From Casuarius casuarius (lineage: Eukaryota > Chordata > Aves > Casuariiformes > Casuariidae): a stretch of DNA of 64,000 bases. A program made the position numbers and the translations under genes. Below, in pieces: positions 49,723 to 64,000 of the stretch. The stretch covers positions 434,001 through 498,000 of the forward strand of contig PTFA01000364.1 of NCBI GenBank assembly GCA_003342895.1, read 5' to 3'. The notes under the pieces are model-generated. The model saw only the letters and a list, made by a program, of their open reading frames with translations. It was not told the origin of the DNA and searched no databases. Each line of letters starts with the position of its first letter. The stretch's first letter is position 1.

Positions 49723-52700
49723 ATCTGCAGAACTCTACAACAAACCATTTGCAGACACCATATTTATCAGTAGGGCATGGACCTAGGATGACTGGCATAA
49801 AGACAGAAATACCTCATCAGTTAGTTCCTGATTGTTACTGTGCCAGCTGTTAGCTGGAGATGTGATCTCACCTTACAACCCTGACCATAAGGGAGTCCAG
49901 AGGAATCACAGATTCAATACCCTTTGTGATGGTAACAAACATCAATATTTCCTTTGGGTACTCATCACTCTGAAGCAACAGCATTTAAAAATGCTGTTAG
50001 AAGATGGTATTTGAAATAGCATTAACAGCTGGCATCTACCTATACCAGGGTTTCCTGTTCTGCATCCACAAGGAGTGCTGTCACATGTTTGCAGTACATA
50101 GGAATGTTTGGGCTGCTCACCCCCAGCTTCTGTGCTTAGTTAGCTGTTTCAGGAAAAGTTAAATTACTGTCCCCACCTCCTCCTTATGCTTTCCTCAGTA
50201 CAAATGCAGTGATATGGGTACCCAGATGCATAAGGCAGTATAGATATGAGCTCTTAGTCAGTCTGGAAGCAAGTCTTTGGAAACTTTCCCTGCTGCAGAT
50301 GGTCTCCCTCAGCCCATGTATTACATCTGTAGTGCCATTATCCATATTATATCTGCTCCATAAGAACAATCATTAGAAGGAAGCCTGCCAGGGGTAGAAT
50401 AGTATCAAGTAGCTGACCACACTAGTCAGTGATAGGACCCACAGTTAACGTCATCAGACGTCATGCCAATCATAAGTAGGCTTGCTGACACCAAACTCTG
50501 AGGGCAGCAATAACCCAGCAGGGCCAACCCGAACCGTTGCCTAGAACACAGTCTGAGGTAAGACTTGGCTTCCAGTTGCTCCCATGACTCTCGGTTAAAC
50601 ATACAGAAACAGTCACCCACATTACATAGATACTTTTGTTCAGTAGTTTTGTGAAATCTCTCTCTCAAAAGACTGTTCACACCATTATCAGCAGCAGGCA
50701 CTGCATCACAGTAAGCATCCCAGATACCTGAAGCACAGTTAAGTACTTATGAGGAGAAAAGATAAATACAGTTTGAAAAAAGAGAATGCTGGTTATATAT
50801 ATTTAAAAGGAACATCAAAGTACCTAAAGTACAGGAGATCAGAGTTCATCAAGTATAGAAATTTCAAAAACACTTTCCTCAGCTACATCTCTCCATGGTG
50901 GTGTTGCTTTCATTGGCATCAACTCTGACCACACATACATGTAATTATGAACAGGTGCTCTCAGATACCACCACCAGCACATGTACCATAGTTTGTGAAC
51001 CTCTGAGTTAGCACAGCCTCCTGTCCAGCAAATCACTTTTACGCAACAACCCACCTAGTCATGAGCACATGATCTTTGCTGTCTGACAGCTGTGGGCAGA
51101 CTAACTTCCCTACAGCTCCACAGCCTGCTCCCTTTCTCCCTCTTTCTGTCATCCTCCCCCCCCCCTTCTGTAAGTGCAGTCCCATTGCATGACAGAAGTT
51201 ACTGATAAGGGAGGAAAATGACTCCATTTTTTTTGCTGAATAATAAGCATACATCCAACCACATGTAATAACCTTCCATTCACGTGGTGCAACACAGGTG
51301 CACTGTTCTGACAGTACTAGAAGTTCACCTGTCACTTGATGGGAAGCATGTGGGTGCCTTGGTCAGATCAGAGTGGAGACAGCATTCTGCTCAGCCTGGC
51401 AGTGCTTCATATAAGAAAATACAGGATGCTGTGCAGTCTTGAAATGCTGGGCATTATATCCTCACAGGAAGGGACAAGAATTTCATAGCAGTCAGTAGAG
51501 AGAATTTGTTGCCACTTGAAAATCTCTAATTAAACACAGAGAGAATAGACTCAAAAGCTGAAACCAAAAGGTTTAATATCCCTCTCCAAGTAGGTTTTCT
51601 TCACTATATTTGGATATTTACTATCTACCTACATACCCAACGTGTTTCAAATGCACTTGACTCAAACCCACCACCTAGCTTGATGATGAGTTCTACAGTG
51701 TGCTGTATGAAAAACTAGTACACAATTTTCTTTCATTCTTTTCCCACCTTTGTGTTGCACTGAACTTCCCTTTCCTGTATTATGACAGAAAGGGATGAAA
51801 AGCTTTGCTGAAAGACTACCAAACTCAAAAATAAGACCACCTATATAAGAATACTATCTATTTTGAATTTTAATTATTTACTTCACATTTTTATTCTAAC
51901 TGGGTGTCCATGGCATTATGGTAGTGCAAATAAAAATGCATAAGGTGAATTAACAGAGTTGTTATTTTGAAACACAGGTATACAAACACGGCTTTCTGTA
52001 AACTGAGTGCAGAGAACAAAAATGGACATGAAGTCTCTAAACAATTTCAGTATTTTAACCTATAAAAATGTTGAAAAATCCTGTCCTCTCTCTTCACCCA
52101 CTGTCCCTTAAAGAGAGAATTTGCATGTCCATATTACTTTCTTTCTACATACTGCCACTACCTTCTCATTCATCTAAGGTTCATCAGCCTCATATAATAC
52201 ATTTCAAATACGGTAGTTCTAGATGCTTTAACAAACAGGAATTTGCCTGAGCTTGGCTGGATTCCCTTCAACCCCACACTCCTCCACTGGTTGTAGATGG
52301 CTGGTACTAGCCAACTGTAAGCCACTGTTCCTGAACAAGTAACAATTGTTAAAACAACTTAGAGTTTAGTCTATGCATTGTTCTGCACTGTTATCAAAGG
52401 AAACACTCACATGAAGATACAAAAGCAGGAAACATTTAAAAAGTACATTCCTTGGCACCAGCCCTTTGCCTTCTGAAGTCTTAACTGCATCGTGCATCAT
52501 ACCGATAAACAGAAGATGTACTGTGCACAGCTTTAAAAGAAAATAAGTAGATTAAAGATTAAAGCAGCAAACACTTGTGACTTGTAAAAAATCTTAAAGG
52601 TCAATGTTGCCCCCAGGATTTTTATTTCAGCCATTAGCTTTAAGTGCCAGACAGATACAAATGTCAGTAGGTGTCAAAGGTAATAAATAATACACTGACA

Positions 52701-55700
52701 TAAACATACAGCCATAGACACTGGCTTTCCACAGATTCTCTTTTTTTAAAATTAGTTTACAAGGCTATAATAATAAATTACAAGAAAGGATACCAGTGAG
52801 TTTTAATAGCTTACAAGTTGTCTGATGAAAAACTAGAGTATCAATATTCAGTTCACCTTAGGAGTTATATTCCCATCTTGCATGTCTCTGCACTGACCTG
52901 AACAGCACCAAGTATCACAGGTGGGACTGGACAAAGAGCGCACTCAGTTTTTCCTGTGTGAGGTCTCCCTACTAACCCATGCAAAAATCAGCTCCCAAAG
53001 CAACTTTTAATTTCTAGGAGATGAACAGAACCACAAACCATAGAAAACTGCATATTTTAAGCAACACTGATCATCATGCTCTTAAGTTTACATTGTGTTG
53101 CACCTGTTAAAATATTAACATCAAAATACTGAATAGAAAGTACATATATAGCCTTCAGTAACTTCTTGATCATTTTTATGTTCTTTCTAATATGCACAGG
53201 GCATGTAAGAAAAAAAGAAATGTTATCAGATAAGCATTTAAACACTTAAACATATTTTAGAATCCATAAATGCTATTTAGGCTGAAAATAAATTCTTGGA
53301 GACAATATAAATTAATTGTTAGATATAATCTCTGTAAAAGTATGCTTCTAGAAAAGCAAATACATTTTAAAATAACAGTTTCATGGAAAAATTAGATAAT
53401 TCTGAAACTATCTAATTTTTAGTTTCACCTTAATTTGCATGAACACATCAAAAAGATTACCAAAATGAATAGGACAAAAAGAAATATCTTGATATGAGTT
53501 TTGTCCAGTACCTGGTTTTAACATATTTATTATTTTCAGCAGTATTGTATGACAAGTCCATTATTTTCAGTTTCTTTAGGCTGGGAACAACTCCTAAGTA
53601 ACTCTTCAGTATCAACATTGCGCATGCAGACACTCATTCAAGAGGCAGAGCCCCTGCAAAGTATGATTCTGCTTTAAGTTTACATTCTACCCAAATTCAA
53701 ACCAACTTTTCTGTAGGGATGAGATTTCCTGCTTTTGCAACTGCTTCCCAAAAATCTGCATGGCCTGCCCTGCTTAGATTCACTCACACTGTTCTTTAGC
53801 CATACATGCTTCATTCTCCATGCCCCTGAGCACTCAGCATCTCCAGCTCCCTTCATTTTTGCTGTTAGCAAAGTTTGGTCAAACCTGACTTAATGCTCTT
53901 CTCTGGAAGAGAAAGTAAAAATAAATACACAAAGGCAAATCAAATGCTAGCAACCTTGGGTGCAAATTTTATCCATCTTGCTTAGTATCAAATAGGAGAA
54001 CCCAAAACATTTGCTGCTTAACCTTTCTGGTCCATATGATGGACTGCTTTGTCAGCTGGTATTCCTCTCAGTTTCATTCTGACTTTATTTAATGCCTGGC
54101 TTTGTACTAAATACCTCATCAAAATCCAAACAGGTTTCATCAGCTATCAAGTCAGTCAGATAACTGCATCAGATAAGGGTCTGGGATTTCCCTGATATAA
54201 CCTAGTTATAATAAGCAGAAGTTTCCTGTTGAGTTACTTTGGGGAGTCTCTCCATGGGCCTCTAAAAAACAATAGTGAGAGAAAATTAGAGGAAATAAAA
54301 TAGGCTTTCCCTCTCCCATCCTGAGCACTATATAGCCACAGTGCATTCATGTGATGCTTTTCTTGTTAATGATAATGCAGTATCTTTCATGCCCTCAGAC
54401 TGCACACCAAATCCTTGCTAACTGACCATTTGTTTCCTAATTCCTCTATCCTTCTTAAACATTCCTGGATTGAGGACTATAGAACAGGAAAGCTTCTACA
54501 ATATTGGGTCAACTAATCCCCCTGTCACACCAAGGCAATATAGATCAAGTAGTGAAGGAACTGGCAAGCTGGGAAAGATAAAACAGCTGAATAGCACAGT
54601 TTAATTGAGAGCATCACAGGGCTGAATACAGGATAACAGCATCACGGCACTTCAAAGGTAGGAACACAAAGGAGAGAGCATGACAGAGGGGATAGAACTA
54701 GGATTAATGACTAGTCTTGTTACTTACATATATGACCAGCTTCTTTCAAATGCGCTGAACTGTCAGCCCAAGCACCTACCTTGGCAACAACTTCCACAAT
54801 CCATAATGATACCCTATACAAAAACAATACAATGTCCATTGAGAAAAAGCTTCCCTGCTTCTGCTTGGGGGAAACCCAGCTAACTGGAAGTTTTCAGCAA
54901 CTGAATCAGACAAAGGGTCAGGAAGCACACTAATAGGAAACAATTTGAAATTAGCTCTACCTATGTCTGGGAAATTTAATGTTTTCTCTCCCTCTCCATC
55001 TCTAACCTCTGTGATACTACAAATGCTTCTGCTGAGTCACAGAGGTATCCCTGAAAAATGGAGAAGAGATCAAAGCTACAAGACAGCAAAGTTGTGCAGC
55101 TACTGAATTTTCCACTTATGCCCACATTATTTCCACCTGTGCAGCCACAGACTGGCCTAACTTCTCTCCTACATCAAAAACAACTGTTCAGGGAGAACAA
55201 AGGTAATGATTTTATGTGAAGGAAAGCATAAAGAGTGCAAAGAATCTACTGATGATTTCTTTAACGGGGTAAGCTTCCACACCCTAATGAATTCATTTTC
55301 TTGGTTCCTTAAAACAACTGCACCTAACCATACAAAGTTTCTCTGGAGCTGAGCAGCATGAACAGTGCAATGTCAACAATGAAAGGATTTTAAATACAAC
55401 AACTCAAAATCAAAGTGGTCTGGATTGACTGTATGAGGAGCTATACCTCCAGTGCAAGATGTTTAAGGACTGAATAGAAAGACTGAAAACCATTACTTTA
55501 ACAAATTAAATTTAGTTCACAGCTCTCCAGTAGGCTAGCACATGAACATATATACACATCAGTATTAAGAAAAAAGGTCTTTCCATTTCATCAGAGATGC
55601 AGAAAGCATGCAAAAAAAACATGTACCATGGACCAGATCATACCACAGAAAAAAGTACCTGATTGCTTTCAGAGGCAGCTATGCCTGAGAACTGCTGTAT

Positions 55701-56825
55701 GGAATGTATCCAGGCACCACAGCTCTGCAGTAGCTTTGTGACAATGAGGAGAAACAAGCTAAGGAAGACCAGAGAATGATGCTCCATCAGTAATCACACT
55801 GCTCTCTGCATTCTCTCTCACCTGACAGAGAAGAGAGCCTGACCTAATCACTTATAAGCAGGAGATTTATTTTCCTTTGCATGTATGTGTCACTTCAAAC
55901 TCAAATGAAAATTCTTCTCCACATTAAAGAAATTAAATAAAAATTGACCTGTGGGAATACACCACAAAGCTGATATTCCAGTGTAGCAGAAGTAATAAGA
56001 AAACATGTTTTCTTGATGACTGTAGCACCAAAGAGAACTTCTGAAGTTTAATTAATGATAGGGGCAAAAATTCCAGGTTAAGGCAACCTGAGAAAAGTTG
56101 ATGATTAACTCTACCGATACTTCTGGGATGAATCATTTTCCTTTTCCCACAACTAATTTATCTTTCACCAGTGGGGTGCTCTTATACACTGAGATTTAAG
56201 TTTATGGCACATTAAAGCTTAGCTGTATCACATTACTTAGGAACTTGCAGGACCAAATCATTTACAATTCTGCCTTGAGGCCTTAGAATTCAGTTTAAAA
56301 CAAGACCCCCATAAACAAAATTACCTTGACCTAGCAAATGGCCAGTCCCAAGGCTGTTGCCCAGTGGGATTTTCCTTTTCTCAAGCTATCCTATTAGGAC
56401 TCTTAATGTTACTGACCTTGATCTAACCTTATCCGTTTAAGTGGACAAGCAGGACCTTCATCTGACAAAGTAAGAGACCTATGTCAAGAAGTTACCCAAA
56501 TCAGACATAAATGAAATGTTAGCTAGACTGTGGAACAAAGGCACATTACACTCCTTCTATAAATAAAGATCTCTTATATAACTCAGGTCATCAAGTTGTT
56601 TCTGTAATTGTAAGACAGCCAAAGAGGGTAACAAAATTTGTTCTCACACCTCTCTTGCTCACCTTGCTTGTCTGATGTCATTTTAGATTAAACTGTGCAG
56701 TTTATTTTTGTACAGTACTTATCACACCTTCCTCTCTGTACCTCACTTTGCTCAGTGCAGTACAAAGACCCTGGGAGAAATAAACCTTATTACAGTCCAG
56801 AACAAACTAGATAAATGAAAAAGAA
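49723..56825. other. Seven kilobases with no gene recognised
   Basis: Only small simple tracts, such as the C-rich run near 51158-51170, interrupt unique AT-rich sequence. Frames of up to 98 codons are of chance length. Confidence 0.5.
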
Positions 56826-56935
56826 CTGCCCCAATTTAAAGATGGGGAAAGGGGATGACTTATCCAAGGTCACCCAAGGAGATCCCACACTCTTAGATGA
56901 GCAAGGCATGGTACAATCTTACCACCGCTGCCCAA
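56826..56935 (-). mobile_element. MIR/CORE-SINE-like remnant
   Basis: On the plus strand 'ccccaatttaaagatgggga' (56829-56848) and 'gacttatccaaggtcaccca' (56857-56876) reproduce, in order, the antisense CORE and 'gacttgcccaaggtcacaca' blocks of MIR-type SINEs. 'accaccgctgccc' near 56921-56933 lies where the head's B box would be. This is the third such remnant and it shares the minus orientation. Confidence 0.55.
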
Positions 56936-59900
56936 CAGTACCCTTAAACATTTAAAATCTATTATTCAATACACCCTATTATGAGTTCAACTGTCCAGCT
57001 CATTTGATATGGCTGCCTGCCAAAAGCATACCATCACAAAGGTTCTCACGCATCCTTTTCAGTTCCATTGTACAACAGTGAGAACAAGTTGGGGTCACAG
57101 TGCTTTACTTAAGTTTAAAAAATCAGAACCCAAGAAGCGGTGTTTTTAAACTGAAGAGCATCTCCACTCATCAACCAAGTGTGACTTATCTACTAAGCAG
57201 TTTACTAGAGTAAGTTCTGCAATACACTACACTTAATTTTGAATGATAAAGAGGAATATTTCACTTGACTTCTGTGTGCATTTTAACACCACAAGCTAGC
57301 AAGGCATTCAGTCACCTTATTTTAATCAATCAATATATTGTGCAGATATTAGAAATTCAGTTATTTAAAACCCTTTAATATACACAAATACAAGTGTTTT
57401 TCATAATAAAAAGCACACTTCCCATTCTGCTCAGCATGACAAAGTCCTATCTCCTTAGGAGAAATGGATGCCTTTGAAAAGAAAACCCTTGAATTACAGT
57501 AAGGGGGTTTCTGAAATCCCATAACTAACACTGATCAGTATGCTAAGAAAGTGAGGTAATTTTGGGGTCTGCATTAGAGAGCGGATACCAATTTTTCAAT
57601 CTGCTGTGAAACCGATTCCAGGACCATAATGGAAAGGGGAGAGAACTGCATATTACCGTGCATGCAAGAAAAATGTTAGAAATACGCTATTTATTTTCTC
57701 TCTCTGATGGATGTGCATTCTTTTCTACTCTTCGATGATCTGATTCACAGATCAGCATTCTGGGAACCAAGCCTATGCCCATTTACCAGTGTAATATGAT
57801 GATTTAGCATAATCAGCATATGACATTTCTGCACTGCCATGAATTTAGACCAGATTTGTAATGTAAATATTTGCCAAATACTACATCCCATGCCCATGGT
57901 CGTGTAACTTAAGACACTCACTTGGTGCACATTCTTTTCTGGGGGCAGAGTTAAGGCTGCTGTGGGAATTCTCACTTTCATAACATAAGCCAGTTGGAAC
58001 ATCATACTTAATGTTACATTAATTTCTGTAGTATCGGATTTTAAAGGGGTGGAAACAAGATGAAAAAGATCACAATACAACAATCATTTCAAGTGGCATA
58101 AGGAGAGTCAGTAAGAAAATCCTTTTTTGTCTCATATACTGCAAATATATATGATCTATATCAGTGCCTAACATTCCCCATCTCTCTCTTCACTCTGTCT
58201 TGCAACAAGAAGTTCAAGAAGTTATTTATGCCCAGGTAGCACAGGTAGAGATTTTTTAAGCTAGTTGTATATCGCTTACTATACACCTTATTACTATTTT
58301 TTCCACAGAAATACACAGATCCCACAATAAGATTTTCCATAGCAGTTAGACCACAGAACTACTGCTTTGGCATCCAAAAATCCTTGTTGTTATCCTTCTC
58401 AGTTCTCCCCAACATGAACAACTTCCCAAAGTCAGTCTATCTGTGCCATATCCCTGAGAGGGAGTCATTAGGTTTGTATGTCATCACCTGTAACAATTTT
58501 CTGGTTGATTAACACAACAGTAAAGGAAAGTTTCAGCACTTCCTTTTCTTAACCTCACCTAATATTTTTCTTGCCTTTTCCAATCGCAAGGAAGAGATTT
58601 TTCTCCTCTACATCACTGACGCATAATGACAAATTAATTTTCATTCATTCTTTGAAGCTTTTGTCATATCACTCCTCCAGTCTGAACTCTAAATGCTTCT
58701 GCAGTTGCAGCTTGCTGTAACCCACTGGTCACTCAAAATATACAACAGCAGCTGTTATTTGCCTGCAGTTGTCTTTACAAGTTTTACACAAGCAGCACAA
58801 AAATATGCAGCGTTGCTTGGCAAGTCAAGCTGATGACTGGACTATTATTGCTCTGCTGCTCCTGTTTATAGAGCCTATCAACCTGCATCCCTCACCACCT
58901 TTGGCAGCACACATGGCTATTAATCAAAAAGGTGGTTCCTTTTCTTCCTTTCTCTGACAGTCAGGAAGCTGCTTCCTCTACTGTGTCAGAAGAGCAATGA
59001 AAAAAAAGGCAGTGACACATTTTCTACTCACTTGTTAGCCAAGGCCAAATCCTTGAATAAGTAGGGTGTGCAAAGAAATGAAGCACCAGCCTCACATTCC
59101 ATCCCACAGCTGCACTAGGGCACCAAACACGAGGGTAACAACGGGTACCTCCAAGATTGGCACATTTTTCAAAGCCTCTTTATAAACATGTGTGTGCAGA
59201 AGTGGACAAAACTTATGTGGCCAAATAAGTACTCCATATACTTAATATCAGTAGCAACGATGATAGACCCCTTCTTTTCCCTCCAAATGTCAGAGACAGG
59301 TAAGAAATCAGAGGCAGAACAGTATTTGTATATAATTAATAGAACTAATATCCTTCTGCATCACACCTCCTTCGGTACCTAGGGCAGCGCTTGGAGACAT
59401 CTCTGACAACAACAATCTTACTCCAGACTCTCAGCATTTAAGGCAAAAAAATAACACATTAGAAAAAGGTTTCATAAGTGTTGGCCCAACTCTGCTCCTG
59501 TTAATATCACTGGGAGCACAGTCAAAGATCAGACTGACTGATTCTAAATATCCCTCACAGAAATCCTACTCACCTGTGGTATTTTTACGTAAGCCAGTGG
59601 AAAACTCCCAGACAAAACCTGAAGGGATGAGGAAGACAAAAATGAATTTTGTTACCTTCTGGACTCACCTCCCATCACAAGCTTATTTCCCTCAAGAAGA
59701 CAGGAAGGAAAGTTGTGTCAAATCCCACATGCTTCTGAATAAGAGGAATAAGTCTAAACAGCCTGGTCTCTATGAGCATAATATACTGATTGTATTTGGA
59801 CAGGAACTCAGATAATGGCAATAGGTAAAATATTAAAACAGACTTAGAGTAAGAGGAAGACAGACACCTTTGTGTCAAGTTAAATCAGATACACTAGTCA

Positions 59901-60954
59901 GAAAAATCCAATACTTCTTCCCCATTGTGTTTAGGTCCTCTATCACCACCAAGACATCTGAGTAGCTGTATAGCACCAAGAACCAAAATTAAGCAAGACT
60001 TCTCCTACTGAATTCCCCTGCACTCGCCCCACTTCCTGATTGGTCTCACCTTTGCTTCTAGCACAAAACACTGCTGTAGTGAAACACACAGAACCAAAAC
60101 AACGAAACAGCATGAAGCACCTCGACTGTACACCTTCCACTCCCTCCAATTCATACGGATACTTCCAGGGTTATATCAGCACCACCCCAATGCTAGCAGG
60201 ATGCTGCAAAAATAGCTAAGTGGCAAGAGTGAGACCAGGACTTCCTCCAGCCAAGTGGAAGAATGCTCAGTGCCATCTCCAATGTTTAAAACCCCCATGA
60301 AAATTATTGCAACTACATACAAAAACTGTGGGCAAGTCTTCATGAAACTAGTTCAATGGAAATGTTTCCATTATTCCTTTGGTTTTTTTTTTTAAATGAA
60401 TATTTTCCCTCTATCTGCCTAACTGTATCATGTAAGATTCTGAAACACTATTTCCAGAGTCTAGAGGGCATCAAAAGTACTCAAGCACATCTATAAAAAA
60501 AATAATTAGATTTTTTTATATTTCTAACATAAGGCATGATTTGTAAGGCAGGTAAGAAAACCCAGTTTTGAGAATGGCATTTTCAAAGGTTGACGTCCCA
60601 TCCCAAAAAGTGAGCAAGAAGCTAATTAGATGCTTTCATTTTTAATCTTTTCACATTCAGCTTTAAGAACTAATCTATCCTTAATTAACCTTTGTGCCTG
60701 TAGCCAAGAGAAGGTCTTGTTGATTTCACAGTTCACAGTCTACTTACCATACCTTCTCGAGCACATAGATTCCTCAACAGATTACACACATCATACATTA
60801 TTAGTTTACTTTATAGAAGGTGCATAGAAGTGAACGCTAGGCTAATCCATGATGTCAGTGACGTGCATCAAGCACACACAGGCACTTCTCTAGATAGACA
60901 GGGGACAGTTTTACCTCAGCAACTGAGTTAATCATATAGAAGTTGAATGTGGCT

Positions 60955-60967
60955 GGGGGGGGGGGGG
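60955..60967 (+). repeat. G13 homopolymer
   Basis: Thirteen consecutive G residues in otherwise AT-rich sequence. Confidence 0.9.
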
Positions 60968-61118
60968 CACGAAGTCTAGAATGAAATAATCCAAGTTCTC
61001 CATAGTTTCATTAAGCAGGTGTTAGCCAATTAGCCAAACTGATGCCACAAAGCAGTATGCTGTCACCTTCATTTAAAAATCAACTTAATTCACCACTAAC
61101 GTAAGCCAGTTATGTGCG

Positions 61119-61149
61119 GCATAGGCAGAATGTATAGCATAGGCAGAAA
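61119..61149 (+). repeat. 18 bp tandem duplication
   Basis: GCATAGGCAGAA occurs twice, the second copy 18 bp after the first. Confidence 0.85.
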
Positions 61150-61674
61150 TACTAGTCCAAAAAGTGCCCTTCCGGCCATGTAATCCAACATGCAAGCAGT
61201 AATCCTAGTCACATCAGAGATACACTTCCCCATCAAGCCAATAAGCGTAAGGCAGGCGCATACAGTAAAATTAAAAAAGCAAAAGCAAAAGCCTCCAAGA
61301 AAACTGTCAGACAAACAGACGAGCTTTTGCTGCAGATCAAGGCAAAAGCTGATAACAAAGAAAAAAGAATCTTCTGGCAAAGTGGAACGCAAGTTGGTGA
61401 GGAAACAATTCACAAGCTCAGTTCATGCCCCGCCAGGATTTACTACAGGCCTCAGTTAGATAGAGGCTGTTGGAACAAATGACAATAGAAGGAACAGACA
61501 GCCCATGAGACCTTCAGAAACCTACATGTTTCAAACTGTTGTCTAAAAGAGTGGGAAACTGTACTCAACAGTCAGGCAACTCATCCAATCCACTGCTCAC
61601 AGCAGACAGAGGCCAGGAGATAGGTCTGCCTTCTAAGCCAGAATTCTTGTAACCAGAGGGCTGGAGAAGGGGGG

Positions 61675-61697
61675 AAAAAAAAAAGGGGGGGGGGGGG
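61675..61697 (+). repeat. A10 followed by G13
   Basis: A homopolymer switch from A to G, preceded by a shorter G run. The tract length may be unreliable. Confidence 0.9.
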
Positions 61698-64000
61698 AGT
61701 GTTGCTCTTTTCTCTTCTAGAAAGCTCAATGTTATGTAAGCACTTATCTCCTTACAACCATTAGGTGCATCACCACATCTGTCCTCTAAAATAAAGAATA
61801 CACATCTTTCAGTTCCTCAAATCATGTCCCAAGGGCAAGTGAAGCTTGTTTTGTTATTTTAAATGGATGCCTCAGACTAATGCCATCAGCACTAGGTAAG
61901 TACCTACTTTGGTGTCACGGACAGCTTTGTTTGCTGTGGGGATATTTTTGCACCTGAAACATGGGACAAGTGCATTTTATTAATCAAAAATAAAAGCTAC
62001 ACCTTTATCCACTAACTTATCTCTCAAACAGTAACAGGCCTGTCTAGTGATTCAAGCTGAAACAGCCTGATAAGTTATCTTCTATTGACTTCAGAGGAAC
62101 ACAGAGCAAAGAACATAACTTCTCAATGCCTCTTAACAGTAATGCCTTAGCACCTCCAAAAAAGACAAGTGTCTTGAGGAGAGTTCAAGAAGTGACTTTG
62201 AAGTCTAAAAACAAAGGAATGAAATACTATTTGCTAAAGCAGGAAGAAAGGTGTAGATTCCTGCAATCTTAGCAGCATTTCTTCTTAAAACCCTTTAAAA
62301 AACAGCTGCAAATCTAAATGAGTTGAGCTACAGTTTTGTTTCCCCTGCGGTAGCTTAATGTAAGAGCAGGAGTGTGGGGGGAACTACAACTACACACACC
62401 AAAACAGGATGCCTAGTTCTATTAAGTACATTCATGAACTTCCTCAGCTCTGCAAAGAGGAGAGGGGAACAAAATGGAAGAGTGGAAGATAGAGACTACA
62501 TAGTTGGGAAAACCAGGGTATGCTCATACCCTAGCTAAACTTTTTGCTTACTTAAAAGAAAGCAAGACATAATAGATAGCACTTCGGGGTCCCTGGAGAG
62601 TAGGAAACTCTAACTAGTAGAGTAAGAAAAGGAAAGCCTAAGAGCAAAAAAAAGAGAAAGAACTCAAAGAGGATGAATTAAATTGTTTAGGAAAGACCTC
62701 TTTGAGAAAGACGTCTTGAGAACAGACTCAAAAAGGGAAAGTCTTATATAACTCTTGGGAGATATTTTATGGTAACCATCCCGCAAGGAAAGGGTGGAAG
62801 AACATGGAACAAGAAAAATTCAAAGCCATGAAGATGAATTTATGTGGGTGTGGGGACTTAAGAATCTGTCTGTTCTCATTTCCTCCTCCTGGTTCTCCAC
62901 AGGAGATCCCTTCTGTTTCAGTCCTTTTCACTTTGCCTTCTATATTTGGAATAGACAACACTCCCAAACAACTCCTGTTCACAGCAAAGACTCTTCCTCT
63001 TTTATATCCTTCTTTATGGACCACTGGTTCCAGCAATTACTCTTACCAGGAGTTTCTTATCCTAATCTATAACTGCATTCACCTGAAATACCATCCTGGG
63101 TCTTCCCCATTACCAAAATAAGACAGGAACAGCTTCACAGTGTAATGCCGAGCCCCTCCTCCCTCTCAAGTGCCTCTGAAGGGAATAAGCTGAAATTTTT
63201 TTCCAAGAGTTGTTTTCCAGAGTTCTTCACTTTACTCTTCCTCTTCTATGTCACCAAATAGCTAGGCAGTAGGTATCTACAGCATTTTTATACTCCCTCT
63301 AGCTGCCTCTGTTGCTATCAAAAGCATCCAAAGTGCTACAAAAATGCAAGATTCTTGCCTGTTCTGTCACTTTCCCTGTTTCTGTCAAACACATCACCAG
63401 AGACTTTTTAAACACTCAGAGCCACTGTTAACTGGACAAAATTCAAAGACAGCGAAGCAGCACTGAAGAGATCCATCTGAATACTTTGCCATAAGAAACA
63501 GCATCACTTTGAACTATTTATAAGGTTTTCTTTACAAGCTTTTAAGCCAGCCATTTAGTTTTATTTCACAAGGAGACATACTCTGGACAGCTTGTTAGTA
63601 AAGGTCTCTTCAATTGCCAGAGCCATTATCCTATTTCCCCGATGCTATTTTCCCCACATGTATATAAATGTTGCATTCAATCCTCCATAACTTCAGCTGC
63701 ACTTTCTCCAAACAAGGTAGAACAGCATCCTTCATTCACATAAGATTACATTCTCAACATAAAATGCAAAGCAAAGCTGATTTTGAGATAAGTTGATACT
63801 TGAGAAATCACAGAACTGTTCAAAACAAAGCTAGCTGAACATCCCAGGCAGAGCCACCTTACTCTGAACGGATGTAGGATTTTTTTTTTAAGCTTACTTA
63901 AAAGCAAAAATAAAAAGCTGACTAGGCCACACAGAAAAAGAAATATGCTTTCAAAAACTTCCTTGAATTATTTAAAGAAAAAAAAAAAAGAGAGAGAAAC

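Larger units (their letters stand above)
56936..64000. other. Seven kilobases with no gene recognised
   Basis: Contains a G13 tract at 60955-60967, an A10-G13 tract at 61675-61697 and an 18 bp-spaced duplication at about 61119-61149. The 112-codon minus frame at 57745-58083 and the overlapping opposite-strand frames at 62767-63121 show no family motif. The window ends in a poly-A-rich stretch, so an element might continue beyond it. Confidence 0.5.

Noticed and set aside
1..64000. CRISPR arrays, bacterial operons, tRNA or rRNA genes
   Set aside because: No regularly spaced repeats, ribosome-binding pattern or RNA gene signature; the CR1 content places the DNA in a vertebrate nuclear genome.

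Overview
The window looks like non-coding vertebrate nuclear DNA from a sauropsid, most likely a bird. The diagnostic elements are CR1 LINEs: one 3' end in antisense near position 140, one long copy at 21.4-23.2 kb and one at 47.7-49.7 kb. Background DNA is AT-rich, there are two long (AC)n microsatellites, interspersed repeats are sparse, and a few old SINE and LINE remnants are present. Turtles and crocodilians also carry CR1, so the bird call is an inference from low repeat density, not proof. Three isolated N bases (6953, 25199, 42668) indicate consensus ambiguities.

No host protein-coding gene, exon, tRNA or rRNA could be supported. No open frame exceeds 169 codons, many overlap frames on the opposite strand, and the longer ones show no family motif or are antisense to repeats. 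The window is therefore best read as intergenic or deep intronic sequence whose recognisable content is mobile-element debris.

Layout. 0.14-0.77 kb: antisense CR1 3' end. 3.5-4.0 kb: degenerate tandem repeat of about 30 bp units running into (AC)19. 5.8-5.9 kb, 27.0-27.2 kb and 56.8-56.9 kb: three very old MIR/CORE-SINE-like remnants, all minus strand. 6.8-7.0 kb and 24.8-25.1 kb: two LTR-like segments. 19.45-19.67 kb: a 223 bp block identical to part of the 21.4-23.2 kb CR1. 35.1-35.4 kb: remnant of an ancient L3-like LINE reverse transcriptase. 39.1-44.1 kb: wreck of a class I (gamma-like) endogenous retrovirus, with a clear integrase remnant, a weaker gag-matrix-like remnant and a short sequence repeated on both sides. 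47.7-49.7 kb: plus-strand CR1 reaching its 3' end and holding a 22-G tract. 49.7-64 kb: almost featureless apart from the third SINE remnant and homopolymers.

The genes do not work together in any pathway; every coding trace is a decayed mobile-element protein. No new biological system was found. The most notable observations are the 223 bp identical duplication, the retroviral integrase that has lost two of its three catalytic acids, the 22 bp exact repeat flanking that provirus, and the ancient LINE/SINE fossils.
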